Of a stretch of 64,000 nucleotides of DNA, positions 50,536-58,317 are shown in pieces (position 1 is the stretch's first letter; each line of letters starts with the position of its first letter). Source of the DNA: Prevotella sp. CAG:732 (GTDB taxonomy: Bacteria; Bacteroidota; Bacteroidia; Bacteroidales; Bacteroidaceae); the NCBI GenBank assembly GCA_000436035.1, contig FR893309.1:1-64000 (forward strand), given 5' to 3'. The position numbers and the translations under genes were made by a program. The notes under the pieces were generated by a model, which saw nothing but the letters and a program-made list of their open reading frames with translations, was not told the DNA's origin and did not search any database.

Positions 50536-51261
50536 ATGACTTCTTCTGAATTTTTCAACAAGTTCAAGAGCAAGTACCTATGGGGAAATCTCTTTGCCAT
50601 GGCTATCGTCGTGGTATTGCTTTGCGTCGGTGTCAAGTTTGGCATCGATATTTACACGCATCATGGCGAGGCGATTCCTATTCCTGATATCCGACACAAG
50701 AATTTTGCTGATGCAGAGCGCATCTTGGCAGATGCTGGCTTGCAAATAGAAGTGAGCGATACGGGATTCGTACGTAATCTTCCACCTGATTGTATCTTGG
50801 AGCAGTCGCCGACTCCCGGTGACCGTGTCAAGGCTGGGCGCATCATCTATGTCACCATTAATTCGGGGCATACGCCTACACTCACTATCCCGGATGTCAT
50901 CGACAATAGTTCGCTACGAGAGGCGATGGCTAAGTTGACCGCCATGGGATTTAAATTGGGACCACCACAATATATACCTGGCGAGGAAGATTGGGTATAT
51001 GGTATATTGGTCAAGGGAAGGCATGTTGTTGCTGGCGACAAGGTTTCGATAGATGCCGTGCTTACCATACAGGTGGGAAATGGACAACGTGACGCTGCCG
51101 ACTCCATCAATTTTGTTGAGCCGATGGATGCCCATGATGATTTTGAGGAAACAAATGAGAGTGGCGGTGACGATGACAACTTTGAGGTCGTTCCTGGTAC
51201 GGAACCAACGGAGCCAACCCCTCCTTCGCATTCTCATAATCAAAACGAAATAGTAGAATAA
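50536..51261 (+). CDS. Membrane-anchored PASTA-domain protein without a kinase
   Basis: The 241-residue product has one membrane helix (about 17-38, NLFAMAIVVVLLCVGVKFGI) and two periplasmic PASTA domains (about 43-112, IPIPDIRHKNFADAERILAD...TPGDRVKAGRIIYVTIN; and about 114-183, TIPDVIDNSSLREAMAKLTA). An acidic, Pro-rich tail follows. PASTA modules recognise peptidoglycan pieces or act as spacers in wall proteins. No kinase or penicillin-binding domain is attached. Its stop overlaps the rluD start (TAATG), so the two genes are coupled; ddl follows, giving a mildly wall-related context. Confidence 0.88.
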   Translation: MTSSEFFNKFKSKYLWGNLFAMAIVVVLLCVGVKFGIDIYTHHGEAIPIPDIRHKNFADAERILADAGLQIEVSDTGFVRNLPPDCILEQSPTPGDRVKAGRIIYVTINSGHTPTLTIPDVIDNSSLREAMAKLTAMGFKLGPPQYIPGEEDWVYGILVKGRHVVAGDKVSIDAVLTIQVGNGQRDAADSINFVEPMDAHDDFEETNESGGDDDNFEVVPGTEPTEPTPPSHSHNQNEIVE

Positions 51262-52352
51262 TGGAGCAATTTGACGATATATATAATAATGAAGAAGAAC
51301 TCTTCGATAATGAGGCAGGACTCTCCAATAATGAGGAAGAACTCTTCGAGCATTGGAAGGTAGAGGTGGATGCCAAGCAAGATCCTGTTCGTATCGACAA
51401 GTATCTTGCCGACAAGATGGCTTATCAAAGCCGCAATCGCATCCAACAGGCTGCCGATGCGGGTTTCATTCAGGTGAATGGCAAACCTGTGAAGAGCAAC
51501 TATAAGGTGCGCCCTGGTGACCAAATCGCCTTGATGATGGATCGTCCTCGTCATGAGACGACCATCAAGCCAGAGGAGATAGCCATCAACGTGGTCTATG
51601 AGGACGACCAATTGATGGTGGTCAACAAGGAGGCTGGAATGGTGGTTCATCCGGGTGCAGGCAACTTCCATGGCACATTGATTCAGGCTGTGGCATGGCA
51701 TCTGAAAGATATGCCGGAGTTTGATGCCAATGACCCAGAGGTGGGCTTGGTGCATCGCATTGATAAGGATACATCGGGCTTGCTGGTAGTTGCCAAGACT
51801 CCTGAGGCTAAGACTTCATTGGGTCAGCAGTTCTTCAACAAAACCACGCATCGCCGATACAATGCCTTGGTTTGGGGCAACATCGTCGAGGATGAGGGAC
51901 GCATAGAAGGCAATATCGGGCGAGACCCTAAGAATCGTCTTCGTATGAAGGTGTTTGACCCAGATAGTGGAATCGGCAAAAGTGCCGTTACCCATTACAA
52001 GGTGTTGGAGCGATTTGGTTATACCACTTTGGTGGAGTGCATCTTGGAGACGGGCAGAACCCATCAGATACGTGCTCACATGAAACAGATAGGGCATCCC
52101 CTCTTCATGGATGAGACTTATGGTGGTGCCGAAATTCTGAGGGGACAACGTAGCAGCAGTTACAAGGCTTTCATCCAAAACTGTTTCAAGATATGTCCAC
52201 GTCAAGCACTCCATGCCAAGACATTGGGCTTCGTCCATCCTGCCACTAAAGAGCAGATGGATTTCGACAGTGAATGGCCAGGTGACTTCCGCCAGTTGAT
52301 AGAGAAGTGGCGAGGGTTTATCAATGGCACTACACAAGACACATTTCAATAG
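51261..52352 (+). CDS. rluD: RluA/RluD-family 23S rRNA pseudouridine synthase
   Basis: The 363-residue enzyme has an S4 RNA-binding domain (about 45-105, RIDKYLADKMAYQSRNRIQQ) and a pseudouridine synthase domain with the catalytic Asp in VHRIDKDTSGLLVVAKT (about 165-181) and the later GRTHQIRAHMKQIGHPL. Members modify 23S rRNA, RluD in helix 69. The first 35 residues are an unusual acidic extension with a repeated NNEEELF. It starts in the stop of the PASTA gene and ends 29 bases before ddl. Confidence 0.92.
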   Translation: MEQFDDIYNNEEELFDNEAGLSNNEEELFEHWKVEVDAKQDPVRIDKYLADKMAYQSRNRIQQAADAGFIQVNGKPVKSNYKVRPGDQIALMMDRPRHETTIKPEEIAINVVYEDDQLMVVNKEAGMVVHPGAGNFHGTLIQAVAWHLKDMPEFDANDPEVGLVHRIDKDTSGLLVVAKTPEAKTSLGQQFFNKTTHRRYNALVWGNIVEDEGRIEGNIGRDPKNRLRMKVFDPDSGIGKSAVTHYKVLERFGYTTLVECILETGRTHQIRAHMKQIGHPLFMDETYGGAEILRGQRSSSYKAFIQNCFKICPRQALHAKTLGFVHPATKEQMDFDSEWPGDFRQLIEKWRGFINGTTQDTFQ

Positions 52353-52381
52353 ATAAAGTTACATATTTAATATATAGTAAG

Positions 52382-53377
52382 ATGGAAAATAACAAAAGAA
52401 CGATAGCCATCGTATGTGGTGGTGATTCTTCTGAGCACGATGTATCATTGCGCTCAGGTCAGGGCTTGTACTCTTTCTTTGATAAAGAGCGCTATAACAT
52501 ATACATTGTGGATGTGAAGGGAACTGACTGGCATGTTGCCTTCGAGGATGGCGAGACTGCCGACATCGACAAGAACGATTTCTCTTTCCAGAAAGATGGC
52601 AAGCAAGTTTATTTCGACTATGCTTATATCACGATACACGGACAGCCTGGCGAGAATGGTGTGATGCAGGGTTACTTCGACCTCATCCATTTGCCTTACT
52701 CTACCAGTGGCGTGCTTGTCGAGGCCATGACCTTTGACAAGTATGTGCTCAACAATTATCTCCGTGGCTTTGGCATCAATGTGGCAGATAGCATCTTGCT
52801 GCGTCGTGGTGAGGCTTATGACGAGGAGGCTATTGCCAAGCGCATCGGTATGCCTTGTTTCGTGAAGCCTGCGGCTGATGGCAGTAGCTTCGGTGTCTGC
52901 AAGGTGAAGGAAGCCGACCAGTTGGCTCCTGCCCTTCGTGTGGCATTCATGGAGGCTGAGGAAGCGATGGTAGAGGGCTTTATGGATGGTGTTGAGATTT
53001 CTCAAGGCATCTATAAGACAGCCGACAAGAGCGTTGTGTTCCCTGCCACCGAAGTTGTGACAAGCAATGAGTTTTTCGATTATGATGCCAAGTACAATGG
53101 ACAGGTACAGGAAATCACTCCTGCTCGTCTTGCGCCAGAGACTGCAAAGAAAGTGGCAGAGACTACTTCTCGCATCTATGACATCCTCCATGCCAACGGC
53201 ATCATCCGCATCGACTACATCATCTCCAAGGATCAGGATGGAAATGACAAGATCAATATGCTTGAAATCAACACCACTCCAGGTATGACAGCTACCAGCT
53301 TCATCCCTCAGCAGGTGCGTGCGGCAGGTCTTGACATCAAAGATGTGCTCAGTGACATCGTCGAAAACCAATTCTAA
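52382..53377 (+). CDS. ddl: D-alanine--D-alanine ligase
   Basis: The 331-residue ATP-grasp enzyme makes the D-Ala-D-Ala dipeptide used by MurF. Motifs are VCGGDSSEHDVSLRSGQ near the N terminus, HGQPGENGVMQGYFD (about 84-98), FVKPAADGSSFGVCKV (about 160-175) and MLEINTTPGMTATSFIPQQ near 297-315. I chose the ATG at 52382 (MENNKRTIAIVCGG), since the longer frame from 52307 overlaps rluD and has no homology-like sequence. Confidence 0.97.
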   Translation: MENNKRTIAIVCGGDSSEHDVSLRSGQGLYSFFDKERYNIYIVDVKGTDWHVAFEDGETADIDKNDFSFQKDGKQVYFDYAYITIHGQPGENGVMQGYFDLIHLPYSTSGVLVEAMTFDKYVLNNYLRGFGINVADSILLRRGEAYDEEAIAKRIGMPCFVKPAADGSSFGVCKVKEADQLAPALRVAFMEAEEAMVEGFMDGVEISQGIYKTADKSVVFPATEVVTSNEFFDYDAKYNGQVQEITPARLAPETAKKVAETTSRIYDILHANGIIRIDYIISKDQDGNDKINMLEINTTPGMTATSFIPQQVRAAGLDIKDVLSDIVENQF

Positions 53378-53388
53378 ACTGTAAGAAT

Positions 53389-54537
53389 ATGAAAATCCCT
53401 CAAGAATTTGATACCATTCGCCCTTGGGAGCCAGAAGACCTCCCGGAGGTGTTCGACCGTTTGCTTTCCAACGAACAGTTTAAGCAGGTGCTTGCTTATC
53501 TCTATCCACAGGTACCTTTTGAGATGATCGCCCAGAAGTTGAAGGCTTGCAAGACCAACATGGAGTTTCAGTTGGCTTTCGCCTATGACTTTGTGCATGG
53601 TCTCTTGAAGAAGGCTGCTACGGGTTGTGAGATGGATTGCTCAGCGATAGACAACACTCGCAACTATACATTTATCAGCAATCACCGAGACATCGTGCTC
53701 GATTCAGCCATCTTGGATGTCTTGCTGGTGGATAATCACTTCAAGACCACTTGCGAGATAGCCATCGGCGATAATCTCTTGTCATTGCCTTGGGTCAAGG
53801 ACTTGGTGCGTGTCAACAAGGCATTCATCGTGGAGCGTGCCCTAAGTATGCGCCAAATGCTGATGTCGAGCAAGCGTTTGTCAGACTATATGCACTTTGC
53901 CATCAAGGAGAAGCATGAGAATATCTGGATTGCCCAGCGTGAAGGACGTGCCAAGGATAGCGACGACCGTACTCAGAAGTCTATCTTGCAGATGATGTCT
54001 ATGGGAGGCGAGGGGAGTATCATCGACCGTTTGAGACAACTCCATTTGGTGCCACTTGCCATCAGCTATGAGTATGACCCATGTGATTATCTCAAGGCGA
54101 AGGAATATCAGCAGAAACGAGACAATGCTGACTGGAAGAAGGGACCTACCGATGACCTCGTCAGTATGCAGACCGGCATCTTCGGTTATAAGGGGCATGT
54201 TCACTATCATGCAGCTGCTTGTGTAGATGAGTTCCTTGATACGCTCGACCCAGAGATGCCAAAACAAGATATATATAATAAGGTGGTGGGATATATCGAC
54301 CACGAGATACATAGTCACTATCAGACATATCCTGGCAATTATGTGGCTCTCGACATGCTCGAAGGAACTTCTACCTATGCCGACAAATATACGGCAGAGC
54401 AGAAAGCTCAGTTTGAGAAATATATCGCAGGTCAACTTGCCAAGATTGACCTCCCGAATAAGGATGAGGCTTATCTGCGTGAGCGATTGCTCACCATGTA
54501 TGCCAATCCTCTCCGTAATTACCTTGCTGCCCAATAA
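53389..54537 (+). CDS. Acyltransferase of the glycerol-3-phosphate/1-acylglycerol-3-phosphate type
   Basis: The 382-residue protein has a PlsC-type acyltransferase core: catalytic NHRDIVLDSAIL (about 98-109, the HX4D motif in the variant H-R-D-I-V-L-D) and IAQREGRAKDSDDRT (about 181-195, acyl-acceptor motif). A long C-terminal helical part follows to 382, making it longer than a simple PlsC of about 250 residues. No membrane helix is obvious. It probably acylates a lipid precursor; the acceptor is unknown. It follows ddl by 11 bases. Confidence 0.8.
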   Translation: MKIPQEFDTIRPWEPEDLPEVFDRLLSNEQFKQVLAYLYPQVPFEMIAQKLKACKTNMEFQLAFAYDFVHGLLKKAATGCEMDCSAIDNTRNYTFISNHRDIVLDSAILDVLLVDNHFKTTCEIAIGDNLLSLPWVKDLVRVNKAFIVERALSMRQMLMSSKRLSDYMHFAIKEKHENIWIAQREGRAKDSDDRTQKSILQMMSMGGEGSIIDRLRQLHLVPLAISYEYDPCDYLKAKEYQQKRDNADWKKGPTDDLVSMQTGIFGYKGHVHYHAAACVDEFLDTLDPEMPKQDIYNKVVGYIDHEIHSHYQTYPGNYVALDMLEGTSTYADKYTAEQKAQFEKYIAGQLAKIDLPNKDEAYLRERLLTMYANPLRNYLAAQ

Positions 54538-54560
54538 GCAGCAAGGAGGCGGCTATAAAA

Positions 54561-54600
54561 AAATCATCCCGATGTGTTTCATATCACATCGGGATGATTT
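54561..54600. terminator. Bidirectional terminator between the acyltransferase and Rid genes
   Basis: AAATCATCCCGATGTG pairs perfectly with CACATCGGGATGATTT around eight bases, with T runs on both strands. It shares the TCCCGATG core with the terminator at 38190. The Rid gene's stop codon overlaps its edge. Confidence 0.8.
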
Positions 54601-55684
54601 ATTTTTCTGCAATACATTCCATCTCTATCAACCATCCCGGTTGGCAAACCTTGGCCTCGACGATGATATGGGGAATCTGGGGATAGAATTGCTGCATCAT
54701 CTTCTCTACTGCGTGGTGGTCGGAGAGGTCACGGAGATAGATGATGAAGTATTGGATGTCGTTCATCGTGGCACCTCCGTCTTTGAGCAAAGCACCGATG
54801 TTCTCCAAGAGTCTGCCCGTCTGTCTTACGATGTCTCCCTCATACATCACCTGACCATGCTTGTCGATGCTGGCTGTTCCAGAGATGAAATATATCTGCT
54901 TGTCTGGCAAGGTGAGACGAGTGCCACGCTCGAAGGCTACACCATATTCATGGGTAGGGTTCAGGTGGTCGAGCGCCTGTAGATATTTCTTGTCTTCTTC
55001 TTTGATGTTAGGAACTGTCAGAAAGTCGATACCTACAGCGGCATGCCGAACGGGTGTCGCGCCGCCGATGCCTGTGCTGGCGATGTAATGGGTATTGGCG
55101 GTAAGGCCTTGTTGGTCGAAGACATCATTGTGTGCCTTTACCACTCCTTGATAGTTGACATCAATGTCGGTCACGTAAATCCAAGTCCTGACAAGGTTAC
55201 GCTCCATCGTCATCACCTTTTCTTCTGTATCTCTTTGAATGCCGCTATTCTCTACGCCTTCGTTCTCATTTCTGCAAGCTTCGTTTTCGTTCTTCAGTAT
55301 CTGAAAGTATTTGTCGAAGAGCATTCTGGTTTGCTCGTAGGAAGTCTTGCCTGTGGCTTCCTCTTCCGTCAGTCGGATGCTATGGAAAAGAAGGGGAACG
55401 TCATCGGAGGTGGTCTTGACCAAGAGCGAGACCTTGCTGCCATTCAATGGAGCTTGCTCCACAATGGTTAGGTTGGTGTTTGCTAGAAACTCTTGGTAGA
55501 GCAGCGAGTCTTCCAACTCCTTGATTTGGTTCTGTGAATCGCTGAGAAAGATCTTGCAGTATTGCAGGGTGCGATTCTCTATCTTTTCAGTGTCGAGATA
55601 ATTGCCTAGTTTTAGATACAGAAAGTTCAAGCGATCATTGAATGACCCCTTGCTTTCTGGTGAAAGAATTGTATATTTATCCAT
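54599..55684 (-). CDS. Two-domain Rid (YjgF/YER057c/UK114) superfamily protein, chorismatase-like
   Basis: The 361-residue protein ends in a Rid-type domain (about 225-361; IYFISGTASIDKHGQVMYEG, VRQTGRLLENIGALLKDGGA, YFIIYLRDLSDHHAVEKMM). A diverged Rid-like half with RNLVRTWIYVTDIDVNY and GIGGATPVRHAAVGIDFL comes before it. This two-lobe plan recalls chorismatases (FkbO/Hyg5-like) rather than the 130-residue RidA enamine deaminase. Without structural comparison I cannot say whether it acts on chorismate, on imines, or only binds ligand. It follows argF' by 23 bases in the same transcript. Confidence 0.72.
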   Translation of the reverse strand: MDKYTILSPESKGSFNDRLNFLYLKLGNYLDTEKIENRTLQYCKIFLSDSQNQIKELEDSLLYQEFLANTNLTIVEQAPLNGSKVSLLVKTTSDDVPLLFHSIRLTEEEATGKTSYEQTRMLFDKYFQILKNENEACRNENEGVENSGIQRDTEEKVMTMERNLVRTWIYVTDIDVNYQGVVKAHNDVFDQQGLTANTHYIASTGIGGATPVRHAAVGIDFLTVPNIKEEDKKYLQALDHLNPTHEYGVAFERGTRLTLPDKQIYFISGTASIDKHGQVMYEGDIVRQTGRLLENIGALLKDGGATMNDIQYFIIYLRDLSDHHAVEKMMQQFYPQIPHIIVEAKVCQPGWLIEMECIAEK

Positions 55685-55707
55685 CTTGTTTTTGAAAGAA
55701 TACCTAC

Positions 55708-56670
55708 TTATAGTGATTCCAACATGCGCTTGATGACAACTTCGGCAGAAATCTCACGGTTGGCAGCTTCTGGAATGACGAGGCTGTTCTTGCTCTCGAT
55801 GACATCATCGGTTACGATGAGACCACGGCGTACTGGCAAGCAGTGCATGAACTGGCCGTTGTTGGTCCAACTCATGTGCTCCTCGTCGATGGTCCAACTC
55901 ATGTCCTTGCTCAAGATCTCACCATACTGTGTTGGGGCTTTTACGCCAGGGCAACTCCAGTTCTTGGCATATACGAAGTCGGCACCTTCCAAAGCCTTCT
56001 TCTGGTCGTATTCCACCTTGGCATTGCCTACAAACTTAGGGTCCAACTCATATCCTTCTGGATGAGTAACCACGAAGTCAACGTCGGCTGCGTTCATCCA
56101 CTGAGCGAATGAGTTTGGCACAGCCTGAGGCAAGGCACGGCAATGAGGAGCCCATGTCAAGACTACCTTAGGACGAGCCACCTTCTTGTGCTCCTCGATG
56201 GTGATGAGGTCGGCGAATGCCTGAAGAGGGTGAACGGTAGCGGTCTCCATGGCAAATACTGGGCGACCACTGTATTTCACGAATTGGTTGACGATGGTCT
56301 CGGCATAGTCGTAGTCACGGTCCTTCAAGCCAGCGAAACTACGTACACCAATCAAGTCGCAGAAACTTCCCATCACAGGGATTGCCTCCAAGAGGTGCTC
56401 GCTCTTGTCGCCATCCATGATGACACCACGCTCTGTCTCCAACTTCCATGCGCCAGCATTCACGTCGAGTACGATGACGTTCATACCCAGGTTCATGGCT
56501 GCTTTTTGGGTGCTCAAACGAGTACGCAAGCTGTTGTTGAAGAATATCATCAGCAAGGTCTTGTTCTTGCCCAACTCTTGATAACCGAAACGGTTTGCTT
56601 TTACTTCCTGTGCCTCGGCAAGAGCTGCTTTCAAGTCGCCAAGGTCTTCTACATTAAAGAATGTCTTCAT
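55708..56670 (-). CDS. argF': N-succinylornithine carbamoyltransferase (argF')
   Basis: The 320-residue enzyme belongs to the Bacteroidetes transcarbamylases that use N-succinyl-L-ornithine. The carbamoyl-phosphate motif is diverged to FFNNSLRTRLSTQKAAM (about 49-65) instead of the usual STRTR, the 90s loop holds DVNAGAWKLETERGV, and the C terminus has MHCLPVRRGLIVTDDV with HCLP intact. It fits the ArgE-type deacylase gene at the start of the window. The ATG is preceded by 160 bases that carry a palindromic 22-bp-period array and no recognisable TAnnTTTG box, so reading from the proA promoter is likely. Confidence 0.9.
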   Translation of the reverse strand: MKTFFNVEDLGDLKAALAEAQEVKANRFGYQELGKNKTLLMIFFNNSLRTRLSTQKAAMNLGMNVIVLDVNAGAWKLETERGVIMDGDKSEHLLEAIPVMGSFCDLIGVRSFAGLKDRDYDYAETIVNQFVKYSGRPVFAMETATVHPLQAFADLITIEEHKKVARPKVVLTWAPHCRALPQAVPNSFAQWMNAADVDFVVTHPEGYELDPKFVGNAKVEYDQKKALEGADFVYAKNWSCPGVKAPTQYGEILSKDMSWTIDEEHMSWTNNGQFMHCLPVRRGLIVTDDVIESKNSLVIPEAANREISAEVVIKRMLESL

Positions 56671-56735
56671 ATCTTGATTTCCTTTCTATATATTACTATT
56701 GTGTATTTGCAGTTAATAATACCTTTCATAGTGAT

Positions 56736-56831
56736 ATTACCACGCTTGGGTAACATCATTACAGTAGTTTGGTAATGTCATTACCATAGTGCGGTAATCG
56801 GATTACCAATGCTTGGTAATATTTTGGTAAT
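56736..56831. repeat. 22-bp-period palindromic array between proA and argF'
   Basis: Four units of ATTACC-N7-GGTAAT start at 56736, 56758, 56780 and 56802, exactly 22 bases apart. An extra GGTAAT half-site lies at 56826, 11 bases after the last one and touching the proA stop codon. Unit 1 ends GGTAAC and unit 2 starts ATTACA. The linkers between units vary. On the minus-strand RNA each unit can form a 6-bp hairpin. Confidence 0.85.
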
Positions 56832-58105
56832 TATGCTCTGATTTGTCCGTTGCCTGTAATCAACCACTTGTAAGTAGTGATTTCTTCGAGAGCCATAGGA
56901 CCGCGAGCGCCGAGCTTCTGTGTGCTGATGCCAATCTCAGCTCCGAGTCCGAACTGTGCGCCATCGGTGAAACTGGTAGGAGTGTTGACATATACGCAAG
57001 CGGCATCCACCATCATCTGGAACTTCTTCTGCGCAGCCTCATTGTCGGATACGATGCTCTCGCTGTGTCCGCTACCGTAAGTGGCGATATGCTCCAGTGC
57101 CTCATCCTCGCTAGTCACGGTCTTGATGCCCATCTGCATGCTCAGCCATTCCGTGTTCCACACATTGCCGTCGGCATTAGGACATGGGGTCTCATCGCTC
57201 ACTATATCTAATAAGGTGTCGGGATAGTTGCCTTTCAATGCCTCGTAAGCCTGAGCATCTGCGTGAATCTTGACTTCTCGTTTCGCAAGGTCTTCGCAGA
57301 GCGTTGGAAGGTCGTTCAAACGTTGTTCGTGGATGATGAGGGTATCGAGGGTATTGCAGACACTGCATCTTCTGCACTTGGCATTGGTGATAATAGCCTT
57401 GCCCATCTCTACATCGCCATCCTTGTCGAAGTAGCAGTGTACCACGCCTGCACCTGTCTCGATGACAGGTACCTTGGCGGTGTCTCTTACAAACTGGATG
57501 AGCTTCTTGCCTCCACGAGGGATGCAGAGGTCGATGTAGCCCACGGCATTCAGCATCTCGCCCGTTGCCTCATGGGTAGCAGGGAGAAGAGTGGCTACGG
57601 CTGGGTCGATGTCATACTTTATCAACACTCTGTGGATAAGTTCGATACTCGCTATGTTAGAGTAGTTTGCGTCCTTTCCACCTTTCAATACGCACGCATT
57701 TCCACTCTTGAAGCAGAGAGAGAATACATCGAAGGTGACGTTAGGACGAGCCTCGTAAATCATGCCGATGACTCCGAAAGGCACTGCCACTCTTTGCAGG
57801 TGCAAACCATTGTCGAGTGTCTTTTCCTTGAGAATCCTTCCGAGCGGTGAGGGCAAGGTGCTGACGTGTCGCATGTCGGCGGCAATATCGTGGAGTCGTT
57901 GCTCCGTGAGTTGCAGACGGTCGTAAAGAGGGTTCGCCTTGTCCATCTTCGCTAAGTCCTCCGCATTCGCCTTCAGGAGCGCAGGAGTCTCAGCGATGAT
58001 GGCATCAGCCACTGCCTGTAGCACTTCGTTACGTTGCTCATCGGTCAGCAAGCCCAAAGTTTTGCTTGCTGCCTTCACCTTTTGGAAAGTTTCTTTCAGT
58101 TCCAT
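56831..58105 (-). CDS. proA: Glutamate-5-semialdehyde dehydrogenase (gamma-glutamyl phosphate reductase)
   Basis: The 424-residue aldehyde dehydrogenase-like enzyme makes glutamate semialdehyde for proline synthesis. MIYEARPNVTFDVFSLCFKS (about 114-133) and GNACVLKGGKDANYSN are family hallmarks; the catalytic Cys is in KCRRCSVCNTLDTLIIH (about 242-258), and FTDGAQFGLGAEIGIST lies near the C terminus. proB is not adjacent. Its good promoter (58183-58214) may drive argF' and the Rid gene too, linking proline and arginine branches. Confidence 0.96.
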   Translation of the reverse strand: MELKETFQKVKAASKTLGLLTDEQRNEVLQAVADAIIAETPALLKANAEDLAKMDKANPLYDRLQLTEQRLHDIAADMRHVSTLPSPLGRILKEKTLDNGLHLQRVAVPFGVIGMIYEARPNVTFDVFSLCFKSGNACVLKGGKDANYSNIASIELIHRVLIKYDIDPAVATLLPATHEATGEMLNAVGYIDLCIPRGGKKLIQFVRDTAKVPVIETGAGVVHCYFDKDGDVEMGKAIITNAKCRRCSVCNTLDTLIIHEQRLNDLPTLCEDLAKREVKIHADAQAYEALKGNYPDTLLDIVSDETPCPNADGNVWNTEWLSMQMGIKTVTSEDEALEHIATYGSGHSESIVSDNEAAQKKFQMMVDAACVYVNTPTSFTDGAQFGLGAEIGISTQKLGARGPMALEEITTYKWLITGNGQIRA

Positions 58106-58182
58106 TGCTTATCCTTTCTTTGTTATAAGATAAATATTCCATGCCTATAACCTGATTGCGAGGTATGGCTTAATGATGACTG

Positions 58183-58214
58183 CAAAGATAAACAATATTC
58201 TTGATAATAGCAAA
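58183..58214 (-). promoter_or_regulatory. Promoter of proA
   Basis: On the minus strand TTTG (58214-58211), 20 bases, TATCTTTG (58190-58183); the leader is about 75 bases. Confidence 0.65.
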
Positions 58215-58286
58215 AATATGCAGCTAAAACCGCCATCTTTGCTTGCAAATGGATAGTTATGCAGATTTATCGCATAAATTAGGGCA

Positions 58287-58317
58287 TTATAGCCTCTTTA
58301 GCCACAAGTCCATGAAT
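58287..58317. repeat. 31-bp direct repeat, copy 1 (remnant of an ATPase gene 3' end)
   Basis: Identical to 59899-59929. In the minus-strand frame it encodes FMDLWLKRL and a stop, which is the C terminus of the downstream ATPase. Here it is fused to the end of the YhcG gene. Confidence 0.9.

Noticed and set aside
56736..56831. CRISPR array
   Set aside because: The 22-base period has palindromic words and only 3-4 variable bases between units; there are no spacers of usual size and no cas genes.
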